Shown: positions 23,851-34,657 of the stretch, piece after piece | Layout of the letters: the number at the start of each line of letters is the position of its first letter | Position numbering within the stretch: the first letter of the stretch is position 1 | Source of the DNA: Dryomyza anilis | Taxonomy: Eukaryota; Arthropoda; Insecta; Diptera; Dryomyzidae | Assembly: GCA_951804985.1 (NCBI GenBank) | Contig: OX638131.1 | Coordinates: 90,098,349 to 90,162,348 of the forward strand | Direction of reading: 5' to 3' | Length of the DNA stretch: 64,000 nt | Program-made: the position numbers and the translations under genes | The notes under the pieces: generated by a model | Seen by the model: only the letters and a program-made list of their open reading frames with translations | The model's database searches: none | What the model was told of the DNA's origin: nothing

Positions 23851-24027
23851 AAAAAACATTTATTTCAAATACTCACAATATCTTCTAGATACTACAGCAC
23901 TCACGACAATAATTTTAAATCATTGATTACGACGAATTCACCACAATAATGTTTTTTTGACAGTAAGCTATCTTGAGGTTACTGAACATACTTCCGGCAA
24001 ATGAAGTTTGTTTAAAATGGGAATCGG

Positions 24028-24352
24028 CCATGCCTCAGCGTCATTGAGGAGAACTGAGCTTATGAATGACATATAGAGCGTAATTTTTGTCCATCGAGAG
24101 AGGGGCCTACTGAGCCCAAAGTAGCACCTGTTGGCAGGAGTTATTCTGTGGTTATCTTCTTGTTGATACTGGTTTCTAAGTACACGAAGTCTTTCACCAC
24201 TTTGAAGTTGTGGGTGTCGATAGTGATATACTGTCCAGACGCCATGACTCTTAATTTGTTGACACCAGGAGCTTCGTCTTATACTCGTTTACCGTAAAAC
24301 ACACTGACTGCTCGTGTGCCCTAACATCAGCATACCTGAGCATTTCGCAGGT
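24028..24352 (-). pseudogene. RTE-like non-LTR retrotransposon remnant, end of the RT region
   Basis: On the minus strand, from about 24350 the translation runs through MLRYAD (a damaged catalytic box), VNEYKTKLLVSTN, an in-frame stop, YITIDTHNFKVVKDFVYLE, and, after a small gap, ANRCYFGLSRPLS and LLNDAEAW. This order is typical of the part following the RT active site in RTE-clade LINEs. Several in-frame stops and deletions are present. The fragment is about 325 bases, in the opposite orientation to the jockey-like remnant 180 bases away, so the two are independent insertions. It is too broken for any open frame of useful length. The call depends on the short conserved blocks. Confidence 0.7.
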
Positions 24353-25790
24353 ATACCGAACTCAGTATACGAACTCAGAAATGATGACATGGTGGCTTAT
24401 CAAACTATCGCTTTGTAGTCGAAGAGAAAGTGCACGGATAGAAAATATTTGTTTGAATATGCTTGAATATAATTATAACGTAATTGGAAATCACCATATA
24501 AATATTGGGAATAATATCTAATTGCATTATTTCCGCTATTTAACACACTTCAATAAAAGGTTCTTTGAATTATATGTATTATGTTATTCGTGATTGTTAC
24601 TGGGTGACAACGAATTTAAAAATAAAAGCATTATTTTGATTATATGTATGTTTGGCATCACGATATCACAATTAAATAACAGCGCTGCCTACCTTTAGCA
24701 CTCAGTAATGCTCACATTAATACTTTGTTAATACCAGATTGTGAAATTTCCAATTCATCCGTAAAGTACTAAACTCAAAATAGGAACATAGATGGAAATA
24801 AAATTATTAGGTATAAATAAAATATGTGTAATAAAAATAAAATAAAAGTTTAGGTTTATAATTATATAATATAAATAAAAAAAATGTAATTTAAAAATAG
24901 GGAAAGAACGAATATTGTGTAAAGAAGATATTAGCACTAAATTTACTATTTTTACATTAAAATTAAGTGTAAACATAAATATGTTTACATGTAAATTAAA
25001 TGTTTTTCACATTCAAACATATATTTGTTTGCAAGAACGCCGAAAATTATACATTCTGAACATAAATATGTTTGAACGAAAACAAAAATATCTTTGGCTG
25101 TTATTATAATAATGTTTGGCAATGAAATAATACTTTTGTGTGCATAAAGCTCCAAAGATATATGTAATGCCTGCAAAATTATGTTTGGGAGAGCCCTTTT
25201 TTTTGCAGCGTGTGGTGGGTGTCGATCTTCCTGGATTTGGCGTAATCTGGTCTAGGGTGTGCTGTAACTGTGATAATCATAATATATTTATGATAATAAT
25301 CAGACAATTATAATCAAAAATATTACAAAGAACTGAAAAATATGTTGAGAACAAAACCTGTTTATAAAATTTAATATCTTTGCTGCAAACAAGTTTATTG
25401 TTTGCGCGTAGTTTACATAAATTTATAGCATAATTTGCATAATTTAAATATGTAAAATTGAGTTACTTGGCATGTTTCCTTCTGACCATATTCTGCTGAA
25501 GAGCTCATCTGCTCCGATATTCTCTTTCGGCGGAGTTATTGTCGTCATCGTGTGTCCACTGAGCGCATATCTCAGGAGGAATTCCTTGGGAAAGCAGATG
25601 TAAGAGTCTGGCGGCATATGCTTGTTCGAGCTTTTTTTTATTTTTATTCTTAACTACTTTTTTCAAATAAAGTCGAATAACTTTAACAATTTTCATTCGG
25701 TTTATAAAAATTAAAATAAATAAAAATTAAAATAAAAAAATGTTTAAAATAAAATTGTATACAAACTGTATACAAAATGTATACAAACAT
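24353..25790. other. Gene-free AT-rich stretch
   Basis: No gene or shared repeat is recognised. A TGTATACAAA-type motif is repeated three times at 25756-25788, just before the next element. Confidence 0.4.
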
Positions 25791-26104
25791 ATATGGGCCC
25801 TTCCACACCAAATCGACCAAAAAAAGTCAAATTTGTGATTTTACCTTTTCGAGTTTAATGAAATTTTGGCAACTGATAAAGGGTATTGAGACATGCACTA
25901 AACTTTTTATTTAAATATGAACAAACCATACAAAAGTGATTTTTGGCCCTTTTTTCCAACTTTGAGCCACTGTTTCTCTGGAAGTAGTGGTCGGAAAAAA
26001 TAAAAAAAATGGGTTAGTGCATGTCTCAATACCCTTTATCAGTTCCCAAAATCGAAGAAGGTGAGTTCCAACCGCTGGTCGATTTGGTGTGGAATGGCCC
26101 ATAT
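25791..26104. mobile_element. Palindromic short element P
   Basis: The 314-base element begins ATATGGGCCCTTCCACACCA and ends with the inverted version (TGGTGTGGAATGGCCCATAT), one base different. Further inside, AACTGATAAAGGGTATTGAG and TGCATGTCTCAATACCC are also inverted partners, so most of the element folds back. The ends are flanked by TA. A TTCCACATCAAGTCGAC string near 39288 and TTCCACATCAATTCGC near 61112 look like distant relatives. Non-coding. Confidence 0.8.
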
Positions 26105-26192
26105 ACTTTCATAGAAAAATTAATAAAAAAAAATGTAATCAAATTAAAAAAAAAATTGTAAATTTTTTTTTTTAATTGTAAGTTTTAGGTCA

Positions 26193-26713
26193 TGTGGCGA
26201 TACATGATCTATCGATCGAACAAACAATCGAACCATCATGAGATCGCTACAGCGTAGGAACTTTTACTTCTTGATTTATTGGCAATTGCTGTTATTCAAG
26301 CAAGTATTAAGTGGTGTAATTTTGCTTACGATGCATGAACTACACACTGTATGACCACTCGACAGTGTGGTCTACATTCTTATCGCTACGACTGGTTGGC
26401 TCGCTGTCAACGGACAGCCCAAGTAAATATAAAGTCATGGTGTTTATGTTAACAAAGCATAAACAATGTATCGCAGGCTGTCGGTACTATAACGTGGTGT
26501 GATCGTATATTTGGCAATTACGCAAATTCATGGCATTCCCTTTGGAATATGCTTTAGCATCGAGCTTGGCTTAAGTGCCAAGCAAAAGACATTTGCAGAC
26601 CAACATCGCGGTGATGAACATGGGCTTCTCCTTCAGTTTAATAAGCCGACATTCGACAAACCGTTTGCACATTAAATAAAGAATACTTGTAAATATTAAC
26701 TCAACGTGTTTCA
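26193..26713 (+). repeat. Putative 5' LTR of the CsRn1-like element
   Basis: It starts TGTGGCGATACATGATC and may end ACGTGTTTCA, giving TG...CA ends. A polyadenylation signal AATAAA lies at 26675-26680, close to the 3' end as expected for the R region. The boundaries are inferred, since no second LTR is in the window to compare. Confidence 0.55.
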
Positions 26714-26728
26714 TTGTGGAAAAAGACT

Positions 26729-26745
26729 TGGTGACCCGCGACGAC
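26729..26745 (+). other. Primer-binding site, tRNA-Trp type
   Basis: TGGTGACCCGCGACGA lies about 15 bases after the putative LTR end. The start TGGTGACCC is what the 3' end of tRNA-Trp would pair with, the primer used by CsRn1-group elements as I recall. The downstream part is shifted by one base from the ideal. Confidence 0.55.
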
Positions 26746-26948
26746 AGACCACAAGAGATTCAAAAAATAAAAGAAATTGCAACGATAAAGTGCAACAAAT
26801 GCTTTTAAAAATCCGACCAAGTGCAAAAGTGTTTTTAAAAATCAGATCAAGTGCTCAAAAAAAACATCTAACAATTGCGAAAAGTGCTGACAAAAATTGC
26901 GAACAAAAAATCAAAAAAACAGAACTAACAAATAAGTGAAATAATACA

Positions 26949-27942
26949 ATGTCCGACATCGAGACAGGCCCAAATGAACTCAAAAATGTAAAATGGAAGG
27001 CAGACAAACCGACAACGAGTCCGGGCTTAATGTCCGACAAGGAGGCATGTCCGAATGGGCTCGAAAAAGTAAAGCCTCTGGTGAACGACGACCAACATAT
27101 ACCGATTAGGGACGCAGACGGCCACGAGGTCAACCGAATATCGATTATGTTACCTCCGTTTTGGCCGGCGAACCCCGAGATGTGGTTCGCCGAAGTCGAG
27201 GTACAATTCGTCGTCGCAAAGGTGTCCTCGGAGAAAGTAAAATTCAATATGGTGATCGCCGCAATAGAGTCGCGTGTGTTAGAGCAGGTCTACGAGGCTG
27301 TGATAAGGCCTCCGGCAACCGACCCATACTCGAATCTGAAAACACAGCTGCTTGAGGTATTTCGCGTATCAGAACAGTCCAAACTCCGGCAACTTTTGTC
27401 GATGTTAGAGTTAGGTGATAAAAAGCCGTCGAACCATCTCAACGAGTTGAGATGGTTCGACGGCTGGCACGAGACTGCACGACCAACTACTCGAGATTTT
27501 GTGGGTGAGTCGTCTGCCACCGCACGTCTGCGAGATTTTACAAGCATCGAGCGGCGATTTAAAACAAAAGGCAGCGCTGGCAGACAAGATAATCGAGGTG
27601 ACTGAACATCAGTCAATACAAACGATTGCGGTGTCGTCGGATCAACCACAGAAAATTCCAGTCGAACTTAAGACAGCATCAAGCACATCGTTGATGAACG
27701 CTTGGAGCGAGGGTATCGAGAAACGCCTCAGTAGTATAGAAAACACTTTATACAAAAATGCTAATCGCGGTAAAAGTGTTGGTGCACGATCGAAGAGCAA
27801 GCAACGACCTCCAAGTACAACGCATCGCAGTGCAACTCGTGCGAACGGTTCAGACGAAACGGTCCGATGCGGGTACTGCTGGTACCATCAGCGGTACGGA
27901 TTGTCGGCTTTGAACTGCCGGCAACCCTGTTCCTACAAGTAG
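26949..27942 (+). pseudogene. gag: gag of the CsRn1-like Gypsy element, frameshifted
   Basis: Gag makes the structural core of the retrotransposon particle. The ATG at 26949 opens a frame whose residues 60-155 match CsRn1-type Gag: LPPFWPANPEMWFAEVEVQF, then PPATDPYSNLKTQLLEVF and LGDKKPSNHL. After the palindrome at 27424-27465 the frame is lost. The expected continuation (LWVSRLPPHVCEILQ) reads in another frame from about 27496 and stays open to 27942. Its end carries CWYHQRYGLSALNCRQPC, the Cys-His-Cys-Cys arrangement that marks CsRn1-group Gag instead of the usual CCHC knuckle. Total length of about 330 codons is near normal for the group. The frameshift at the palindrome makes it inactive. 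Confidence 0.82.
27424..27465. repeat. Perfect 20-bp inverted repeat with 2-base loop inside gag
   Basis: AGCCGTCGAACCATCTCAAC is followed by GA and then its exact reverse complement. The core CTCAAC-GA-GTTGAG falls where ordinary Gag codons are expected. The outer part of the right arm replaces the expected Gag sequence and coincides with the frameshift. This is the pattern left by template switching at an imperfect palindrome. Confidence 0.9.
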
Positions 27943-27984
27943 TCAAAAAAACTAAGCGAAAAATCCACCGGCGACGGGCGATAC

Positions 27985-28225
27985 TGGTGGTCCTTGTGAA
28001 GTGTATCGCCTCTACGTAGAGGACGCCGGCGCGCGTCGTAAATTATTAATCGATACAGGAGCCGACGTGTCCGTGGTGCCGCCGTGTTTCAACGAGAAAT
28101 TCGGTCTGCTGCCCCATCCAGTCGGCACACCGAACGTTAAATCTCAGCAGGAAGTTCTCGTGGGATTTCATCGCAAGCGTGAAGACCCCAATAATCGGAG
28201 CAGATTTCCTAAAGTACTCTTCGAA
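27985..28225 (+). pseudogene. Retropepsin-like protease of the CsRn1-like element, broken
   Basis: The aspartic protease would cut the Gag-Pol polyprotein. YRLYVEDAGARRKLLIDTGADVSV is visible (shown here only as far as the active site block): the catalytic DTGAD motif is at about 28051-28065, followed by VVPP. The C-terminal landmark PIIGADFL is present at 28188-28211 but in a different frame. The middle, between about 28140 and 28185, is shorter than in intact enzymes. So there is one frameshift and an internal deletion. Nothing of RT follows. Confidence 0.75.
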
Positions 28226-28313
28226 TGCAGGTCATCGAGATGGTCATCGATGAAGCAACGAGTGTAAACAAGACCGGCATGGGAGACAAATCAGGTAAAA
28301 AGTATATTTTTTT

Positions 28314-29600
28314 ATACAATATAACTGTTATAGAGTATAACTTTTGTACATTACAACTGTTATACAGTATAACTGTTATACGGTATAACTGTTATCCAGT
28401 ATAACTCTTATATAGTGCAACTGTTATACAGTATAACTGTTATACAGTACAACTGTTTACAGTATAACTGTTATGCAGTACAACTGTTATACAGTACAAA
28501 TGTTATACAGTATAACTGTTATACAGAATAACTCTTATATAGTGCAACTGTTATACAGTATAACTGTTATACAGTACAACTGTTTACAGTATAACTGTTA
28601 TACAGTATAACTGTTATACAGTATAACTGTTATACAGTATAACTGTTATACAGTATAACTGTTATACAGTATAACTGTTATACAGTATAACTGTTATACA
28701 GTATAACTTTTATACAGTATAACTGTTATACAGTATAACTGTTATACAGTATAACTGTTATACAGTATAACTGTTATACAGTATAACTGTTATACAGTAT
28801 AACTGTTATACAGTATAACTGTTATACAGTATAACTCTTATATAGTGCAACTGTTATACAGTATAACTGTTATACAGTACAACTGTTTACAGTATAACTG
28901 TTATGCAGTACAACTGTTATGCAGTACAACTGTTATACAGTACAAATGTTATACAGTATATCTGTAACTGTTATACAGTATAACTGTTATACAGTATAAC
29001 TGTTATACAGTATAACTGTTATACAGTATAACTGTTATACAGTATAACTGTTACATAGTATAACTGTTATACAGTATAAATGTTATACAGTATAACTGTT
29101 ATACAGTATAACTGTTATACAGTATAACTGTTATACAGTATAACTGTTATGCAGTATAACTGTTATACAGTATAACTGTTATATAGTATAACTGTTATAC
29201 TGTATAACAGTTATACAGTATAACTGTTATACAGTATAACTGTTATACAGTATAACTGTTATACAGTATAACTGTTATACAGTATAACTGTTATACAGTA
29301 TAACTGTTATACAGTATAACTGTTATACAGTATAACTGTTATACAGTATAACTGTTATACAGTATAACTGTTATACAGTATAACTGTTATACAGTATAAC
29401 TGTTATAGAGTATAACTGTTATACAGTATAACTGTTATACTGTATAACTGTTATACAGTATAACTGTTATACAGTATAACTGTTATACAGTATAGCTGTT
29501 ATACAGTATAACTGTTATACAGTATAACTGTTATACAGTATAACTATTATACAGTGTAATTCTTATGCAGTATAACTGCTATACAGTATAACTGTTATAT
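28314..29600. repeat. 16-bp palindromic minisatellite, unit GTTATACAGTATAACT
   Basis: About 80 units are in direct tandem order. The first 15 bases of the unit, GTTATAC-A-GTATAAC, are a perfect inverted repeat around one central base, so the array reads almost the same on both strands and can fold at every unit. The middle (28600-28840 and 29200-29400) is very homogeneous. The edges have variants (ACAACTGTTTACAG, TCTTATATAGTGCAAC), and a block of such variants recurs at about 28390-28480, 28510-28590 and 28820-28950, showing higher-order duplication. At about 29200 one unit has the centre flipped (GTTATACTGTATAAC). It starts directly after the retroelement fragment. Confidence 0.95.
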
Positions 29601-30867
29601 AAAATAATTATTATATAAATTAAAATAATACAAAAAATATATTTCTAAAATCATACAAAAAAAAAAACACTCTAAGATATAAAACAAACATTACCAATTT
29701 TTTTTTAGAAATTGACAAATTGTTCTAAAAATAACATAACCTCTCTGCGCTTTTACCATTTACGCAAATGTTCTCTCTACGCGAACTTTTGCAAAGACAT
29801 GCTTCAAAACACTATCAAGAAAATTGTAGAAATTTGTATGATTTCATTTTAGAACCGCGTCGCTATTGTTTGCGTGACATAAAAACGTGTTTTGAGTTGT
29901 GTGCCAAGTGATTTTTTTTTTTTTTTGTTTATTTATTATTTTTATTTTCTTCAGTATTTTTATGCCTCAGGACACATGTGCTCTTAGTGTGCTATGAATA
30001 TCCTTTTGATTACAGATACAAACAAACAACAACACTTTATTTTCTATTTATGCAATTGTCTCATATATATTTCGCATGCAAAATCTTAGCAATTTTGCAA
30101 GTGTTATTTTTTTCTATTTTAATAAAGTACCTTGTAACGGTCTATTAAGTGCGCGCTTCCTTTATGCCACCGCCGCAGCAACCTTCGTCGCAGTTGCGTC
30201 CTTCCGCGCATCCTTTGCAAGAACGAGCTAAATGCGAGCGGAAAAACACACCACATGTGGTCTCAGGGTTTTTTCCGTTGTTTTAGTTACGTGTTGTCTC
30301 CTTGCTGTTGGCACCATCCTTTCGAGGACTCACGTGTACGTCCGCATTCATATTTTGTAGTTGACTTTTAGGCGCGCATGTAACGGTTTACTTCATTTTG
30401 CAACGCATTGTCTTGAATAAGACACGTTTCGAAAGACACACATTTTACGGATATGATGTAGTAATATAAAAAATAAAAACAAAATACAACAGCCTTGCAT
30501 TTTATTATTTATTTTTATTATTGCGCGCATAACATTTTCTTATTTTCAGCATACATTTATGTGTCTATTTAAATTTCAAAAGACGACAAATTGTTGAGCG
30601 ACATTTCTTTCTGTACTCGCATCCTTTTGCTTTTTTTTTATTTTAATTTATTTATTTTATTATGGTTTCTTCTTTAAATTGAAGTTATGTTTTGCAGTAT
30701 ATGAGAGACTTGGTTTATATATTTCTTAAATTTGTGAAGATAACTGCTAAAAAATGAATTTGTATTTCTACATTGCATAAATATAAAGTTTTATTTTTTT
30801 ATTTTGCGTATTCAAATCTGCTGTTTTGAACTTCTAAGTATGCAGTACAATACAGAAAAATAAACAT
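29601..30867. other. Gene-free stretch with a less AT-rich island
   Basis: No gene is recognised. At about 30145-30400 the sequence is clearly richer in GC (CCACCGCCGCAGCAACC, GTGCGCGCTTCC, an E-box-like CACATGTG). This could be a conserved non-coding element or old exon, but I see no open frame or splice context to support a gene. Confidence 0.4.
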
Positions 30868-33636
30868 TAATATTATGACTCTTGGTCTGTTTGTTTGTTC
30901 CAGCATCACGTGTAAACCGCTGAACCGATTTAATTGAATTTTGCACCAAGACACTATAGAGTACGTATTATAGGCAATTTATGGGCGGTATTGTACAACG
31001 AGGCGTGGCGCTTTCCGTACAACATAAACTTTCACAACGACATTACTCGGCACTTACACTACGGACATGAAACAAAAAACTCAAATACAAATAAAATATT
31101 ACGAAAACAGAAACACAAAAAAAAACAGCATTAAAAACACAGAAACAAAGTAAAAACACAGAAAAAAAGTAAAAACACAGAAACAAAGTAAAAACACAGA
31201 AACAAAGTAAAAACAAAACATAAATAAAAGCAAAACACATATACAAAACAAAACAAAACAAAAAAGGAAAAGCAACAGAAAAACCAAAAATATATTTTTA
31301 AAACACAAAAACCAAAGAAAAGACACAAAAGCAAAAACATAAAAGAAAAATACCAAACAAAATACAAAAACAACAACAACAGCGAAATCAAAATCACAAA
31401 AAATCAAAAAAAAACAAAATCAAAAACACAAACATAAAAATACAAAAACGAAACCAAAAACAAAATAACAGAAGTATAAACAAAAACAGAAAAAAAAGCA
31501 AAAACACATAACCCAATAGCAAAAGCACAAAAAATGCAATATAATAAAATGAATCGCAAAAAAAAACTAAACAAAAACGAAAAATAAAAATAAAAACCAT
31601 AACACTCAAAAAATTAATAACAAAATGAGAATCACAAAAATAAAACCAAAAACACAAAATTTAAATCACAACAAAAACAAAAGCAAAAATAAAAATAAAA
31701 ATTAAAATGCAAAATAAAAGAATACCAATCAAAAACAAAATAAAAAAATTGCAAAAACACAAAAAACCAAAAATCACAAACACAAATTTGAAAAAAAAAG
31801 CGAAATAAAACCCAAAACACAAATAAATATCAAAAGGAAAACCAAATACACAAAAAGCAAAAGCAGAGCACATCAAATCAATAATACAAAACAAAAACAA
31901 AATAAAAGCAAAAAATGTAAAGCAAAATTCAAACGCAAAATACAGGAAAACAAAGCAAAAAACAAAAGCAAAATAAAAAATTGTAAAAACACAAAACTAC
32001 CCAGTATACCAAACTGTTTCGATATCGCAACGAAAATGTTGCGAAATGTCGAAGAATTTTTCCGATATCGATGCCATTTCTCGTAATGATAATATAGGTA
32101 AATTCCTACCAAAACGGTCGGCCGATATCGAACCGAGATAATGAAGGTTTCTCGTTACGAGAATTATTTCAAACTCGAAGCGTTCTAGAAGCTCTTGTCC
32201 ACAGAATTGGTCTTTATGATTGGTTTAAATAAATGCGTCATCTATATATGCCATACGCAATGACAATAAAAAACAGAAAAAAACAAAAAAATAAATTTCT
32301 TTACCTATCTCTCTATTTTTTCTATTACGTCCTTCGCATCATAGTCGTGTGGTGTGGTCGGCACGTCGGCACCATCGCATTCATTTTTTTTGTATTCCCT
32401 TGAATTTAATTCGTAACACAATTACCATCATCATTTTCTATTTCATTTTATTTTATGTCAGTTGCTCCTACTGGGTACTCTATATCAATTTGTCGTATAT
32501 TATTTTCTTATTCAATTTCAATTTAAACAAAATAGTTTTCAAAAAAGAGTCTACGAACTTAGCATGTGTTAACATTTTTTTTTTTTAAATCTGAACAAAC
32601 ATATTTTGGTGACATCAAAAACAAAAATAAATAAAAAATGAAAATTCAAAGGTCACTATTTTCATACATTTATTTTTAATGTAATCAAGTGAAATTAACA
32701 TAAAAATATAAAATAATAATGTCCAGTCTATTTATTTTAAATAGAAGTAAATACAGCCATAAAGAAAAGGTCACTGGACAAGTGGTGACCTTATTTTTAA
32801 AATCGGAAACGAGTCGCATTCATGAGTTCTAACATTTATTACCAAAGAAACGAAAATCGTTGCGTTTATAATAATCAAATTGACCCAATTCTTGAGGACA
32901 CTGACATTACTTGAACGCAAAAGGGTATTCCAATTGTTCGGATCCAGCAGACGAAAGCAGGCATGTACCTGAAAGGAGGTAAAACTGAATGCGGATATCT
33001 TTAAAAATTAGTTTCGATATAACAACGAGATCAATGTTTTTTTTCTCGTAGACATTTCAAAAACTTCTAAACAATTGAATACAAAAATCATTAAAAATTA
33101 GTTTCGATATAATAACGAGATCAATTTTTTTTTCTCGAAGCCACTTCGAGAATTGTTCGATAAACTGGAGGCTCCGAGTCGTGGTATACTGGGAAAATAA
33201 AAAAATTGCCAAAACACAAAAAAAAGCAAAAACACATAATTAAATCGACTGCAAAATATTAAAAGGGAAAACAAAAAGACAAAAAGAAGAGAAAAGCAAT
33301 TCAAAATACAAAACGCAAAAATGAAATCCAAATAAAATCAAAAACGGTAAAGCAAAAATGTAAAAGCAAAAAACACATACATAAAAACGCAAAATAGAGG
33401 CATACAAAACAAAATAAAAATAATTGTAAAAAAACACAGAACACAAAAAAAATCAAAAACACAAAAGAAAAAACACAAACATATATAAAAAAAAACGAAA
33501 AACAAAACCAAAAACCCTAAATAAAATCAACAACAAAATAACAAAAGAAAAAGACAAAACAAAAATAAAAGCCAAAAAAAACACAGAAATAACTCAAAAA
33601 ACCCCCGGATCGCAGCCCGGGTACAAGATTCTAGTA
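30868..33636 (-). mobile_element. Composite dispersed element E, copy 3, with a nested TIR element
   Basis: At the left (the tail, on the minus strand) are TTGTTTGTTCCAGCATCACG, AACCGCTGAACCGATTTAA and an ATGGGCGGTATTG block, homologous to the E1 and E2 tails. The body is 1-kb stretches of AAAAACACAAAAACA-like low-complexity sequence. At the right end is a head-like GATCGCAGCCCGGGTACAAG and CTAG. The 15-bp minisatellite is absent in this copy. Minus-strand frames of 60-106 codons rich in F, V, C and L throughout this body are translations of the A-rich sequence and not genes. The nested element at 32000-33193 splits the body. Confidence 0.6.
32000..33193. mobile_element. Non-autonomous TIR element with CCCAGTATACCA ends
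   Basis: The 12-base end CCCAGTATACCA at 32000-32011 is perfectly inverted at 33182-33193. Low-complexity E sequence continues on both sides, so the 1,194-base segment is an insertion. Both subterminal regions carry CGATAT and TCTCGTTA/AACGAGA motifs; GTTTCGATATAACAACGAGA is repeated at about 33010 and 33100. I find no perfect target duplication and no transposase, so the superfamily is open. The interior (32180-32960) is unrelated to anything else here. Confidence 0.7.
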
Positions 33637-34012
33637 TTATATAATTGTTAAATACTGCTTGTTTGATTTATAAAATATATATTTTTAACAATAATCTGAA
33701 TTTTGAATCGTTTAGACATAAAAAAAAATAGTTACTTTAAATTTTTTAAATAAAATAATTGATCGAATGTTTGAAAACAAAAACTAATGACCGAATTTTA
33801 TTTTGTTTTTTTTTTTTGAAAAAGATAATTAATTTCAAAAAATACATTACGAAATTCATTAATATGAAGAAGATTTTTGTGTTTCTTTCAATGTGCTACT
33901 AAGATTTGATACAACGGCATTTATCGAGATCCAGCATTGTATCGAAACCGAATTGAAACTCCTAAATTTAATATTTTAAAACATGTTTTCTTTCTTTGAT
34001 TTAATACTCATA
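33637..34012. other. Spacer with a possible family G fragment
   Basis: At about 33815-33885, GAAATTCATTAATATGAAGAAGA followed by TTTTTGTGTTTC weakly resembles a family G end. Otherwise AT-rich filler with no gene. Confidence 0.35.
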
Positions 34013-34657
34013 CACCGAAAAAATACTGTATTAAAAATAACTAAAAATGTCTTTAAAATAAATACATATGTATTTGATTTACGGCCAAAAGCATATGTAT
34101 TTATTTTTACTAAACTGATGTAGTTGTTTGTATATAGAAAATTACTACATAATTTAACAGCTTTCCTATATATAATTTAAACAAGAAATTACTACATATG
34201 CCTTTAATTTTACAATAACATGCAGTTATTTTACTTTTTTATGATAATTTATTAAATAACATATTTATTTTTATTAATTCGGAAAATTATATGAATGAAT
34301 AATAATATAATTTTTATAATACCAAAAACAAGATACAAGAATATAAATCTGAAAACTATTTAGTTGTATAGTACAAATACAACTAAAAAAAACAACAACA
34401 AAACCAGTTTCTGCAATATGAAACCAAAGAATTCGTTTATACCTGACGACCTTTCGTAATTCGTTCGTCAGTGATCCCACACGAATTCAAATGAAACATC
34501 AATACAGTTTGTACTAATTTTCAATACATGGTGTAGTAAAAAATAAGACAAATAAAGGCAAATGTATTTAAAAACCAACAAAATGTAGTAAAAATATTTT
34601 TTTTTTCAAAACAAAGACATAAAATGTATATAATTTGCTACAGTAATTTTTCCGATG
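34013..34657 (-). mobile_element. Inner family F element
   Basis: 645 bases between TA dinucleotides. It has a core block (GTTTCTGCAATATGAAACCA, ATCCCACACGAATTC) shared with 37490-38202 in opposite orientation. The right end is slightly degraded (CCGATG in place of CGGTG). Confidence 0.7.

Larger units (their letters stand above)
26193..28285 (+). mobile_element. CsRn1-like Gypsy LTR retrotransposon, 5' half
   Basis: The visible parts in order are a putative 5' LTR (26193-26713), a tRNA-Trp-like primer site, a gag broken by a frameshift, and a broken protease. Sequence homologous to the element stops at about 28285, where a 16-bp satellite begins. No RT, RNase H, integrase or 3' LTR is found on the far side of the satellite, so the element is truncated. 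Base composition is clearly richer in GC than the surroundings (for example 27000-28260), which supports a recent arrival. The Gag C-terminal motif and the primer site agree with the CsRn1/Kabuki group of Ty3/Gypsy elements. Confidence 0.8.

Noticed and set aside
28314..29600. CRISPR-like array
   Set aside because: There are no unique spacers; units are contiguous 16-bp repeats, and the context is eukaryotic.
31043..32112. Many overlapping F/V/C-rich minus-strand frames (also 33098-33446, 38399-39059, 41714-42001)
   Set aside because: They are the complement of AAAAACACAAAA-type low complexity. Similar frames occur in several phases of the same stretch, which no real gene would show.
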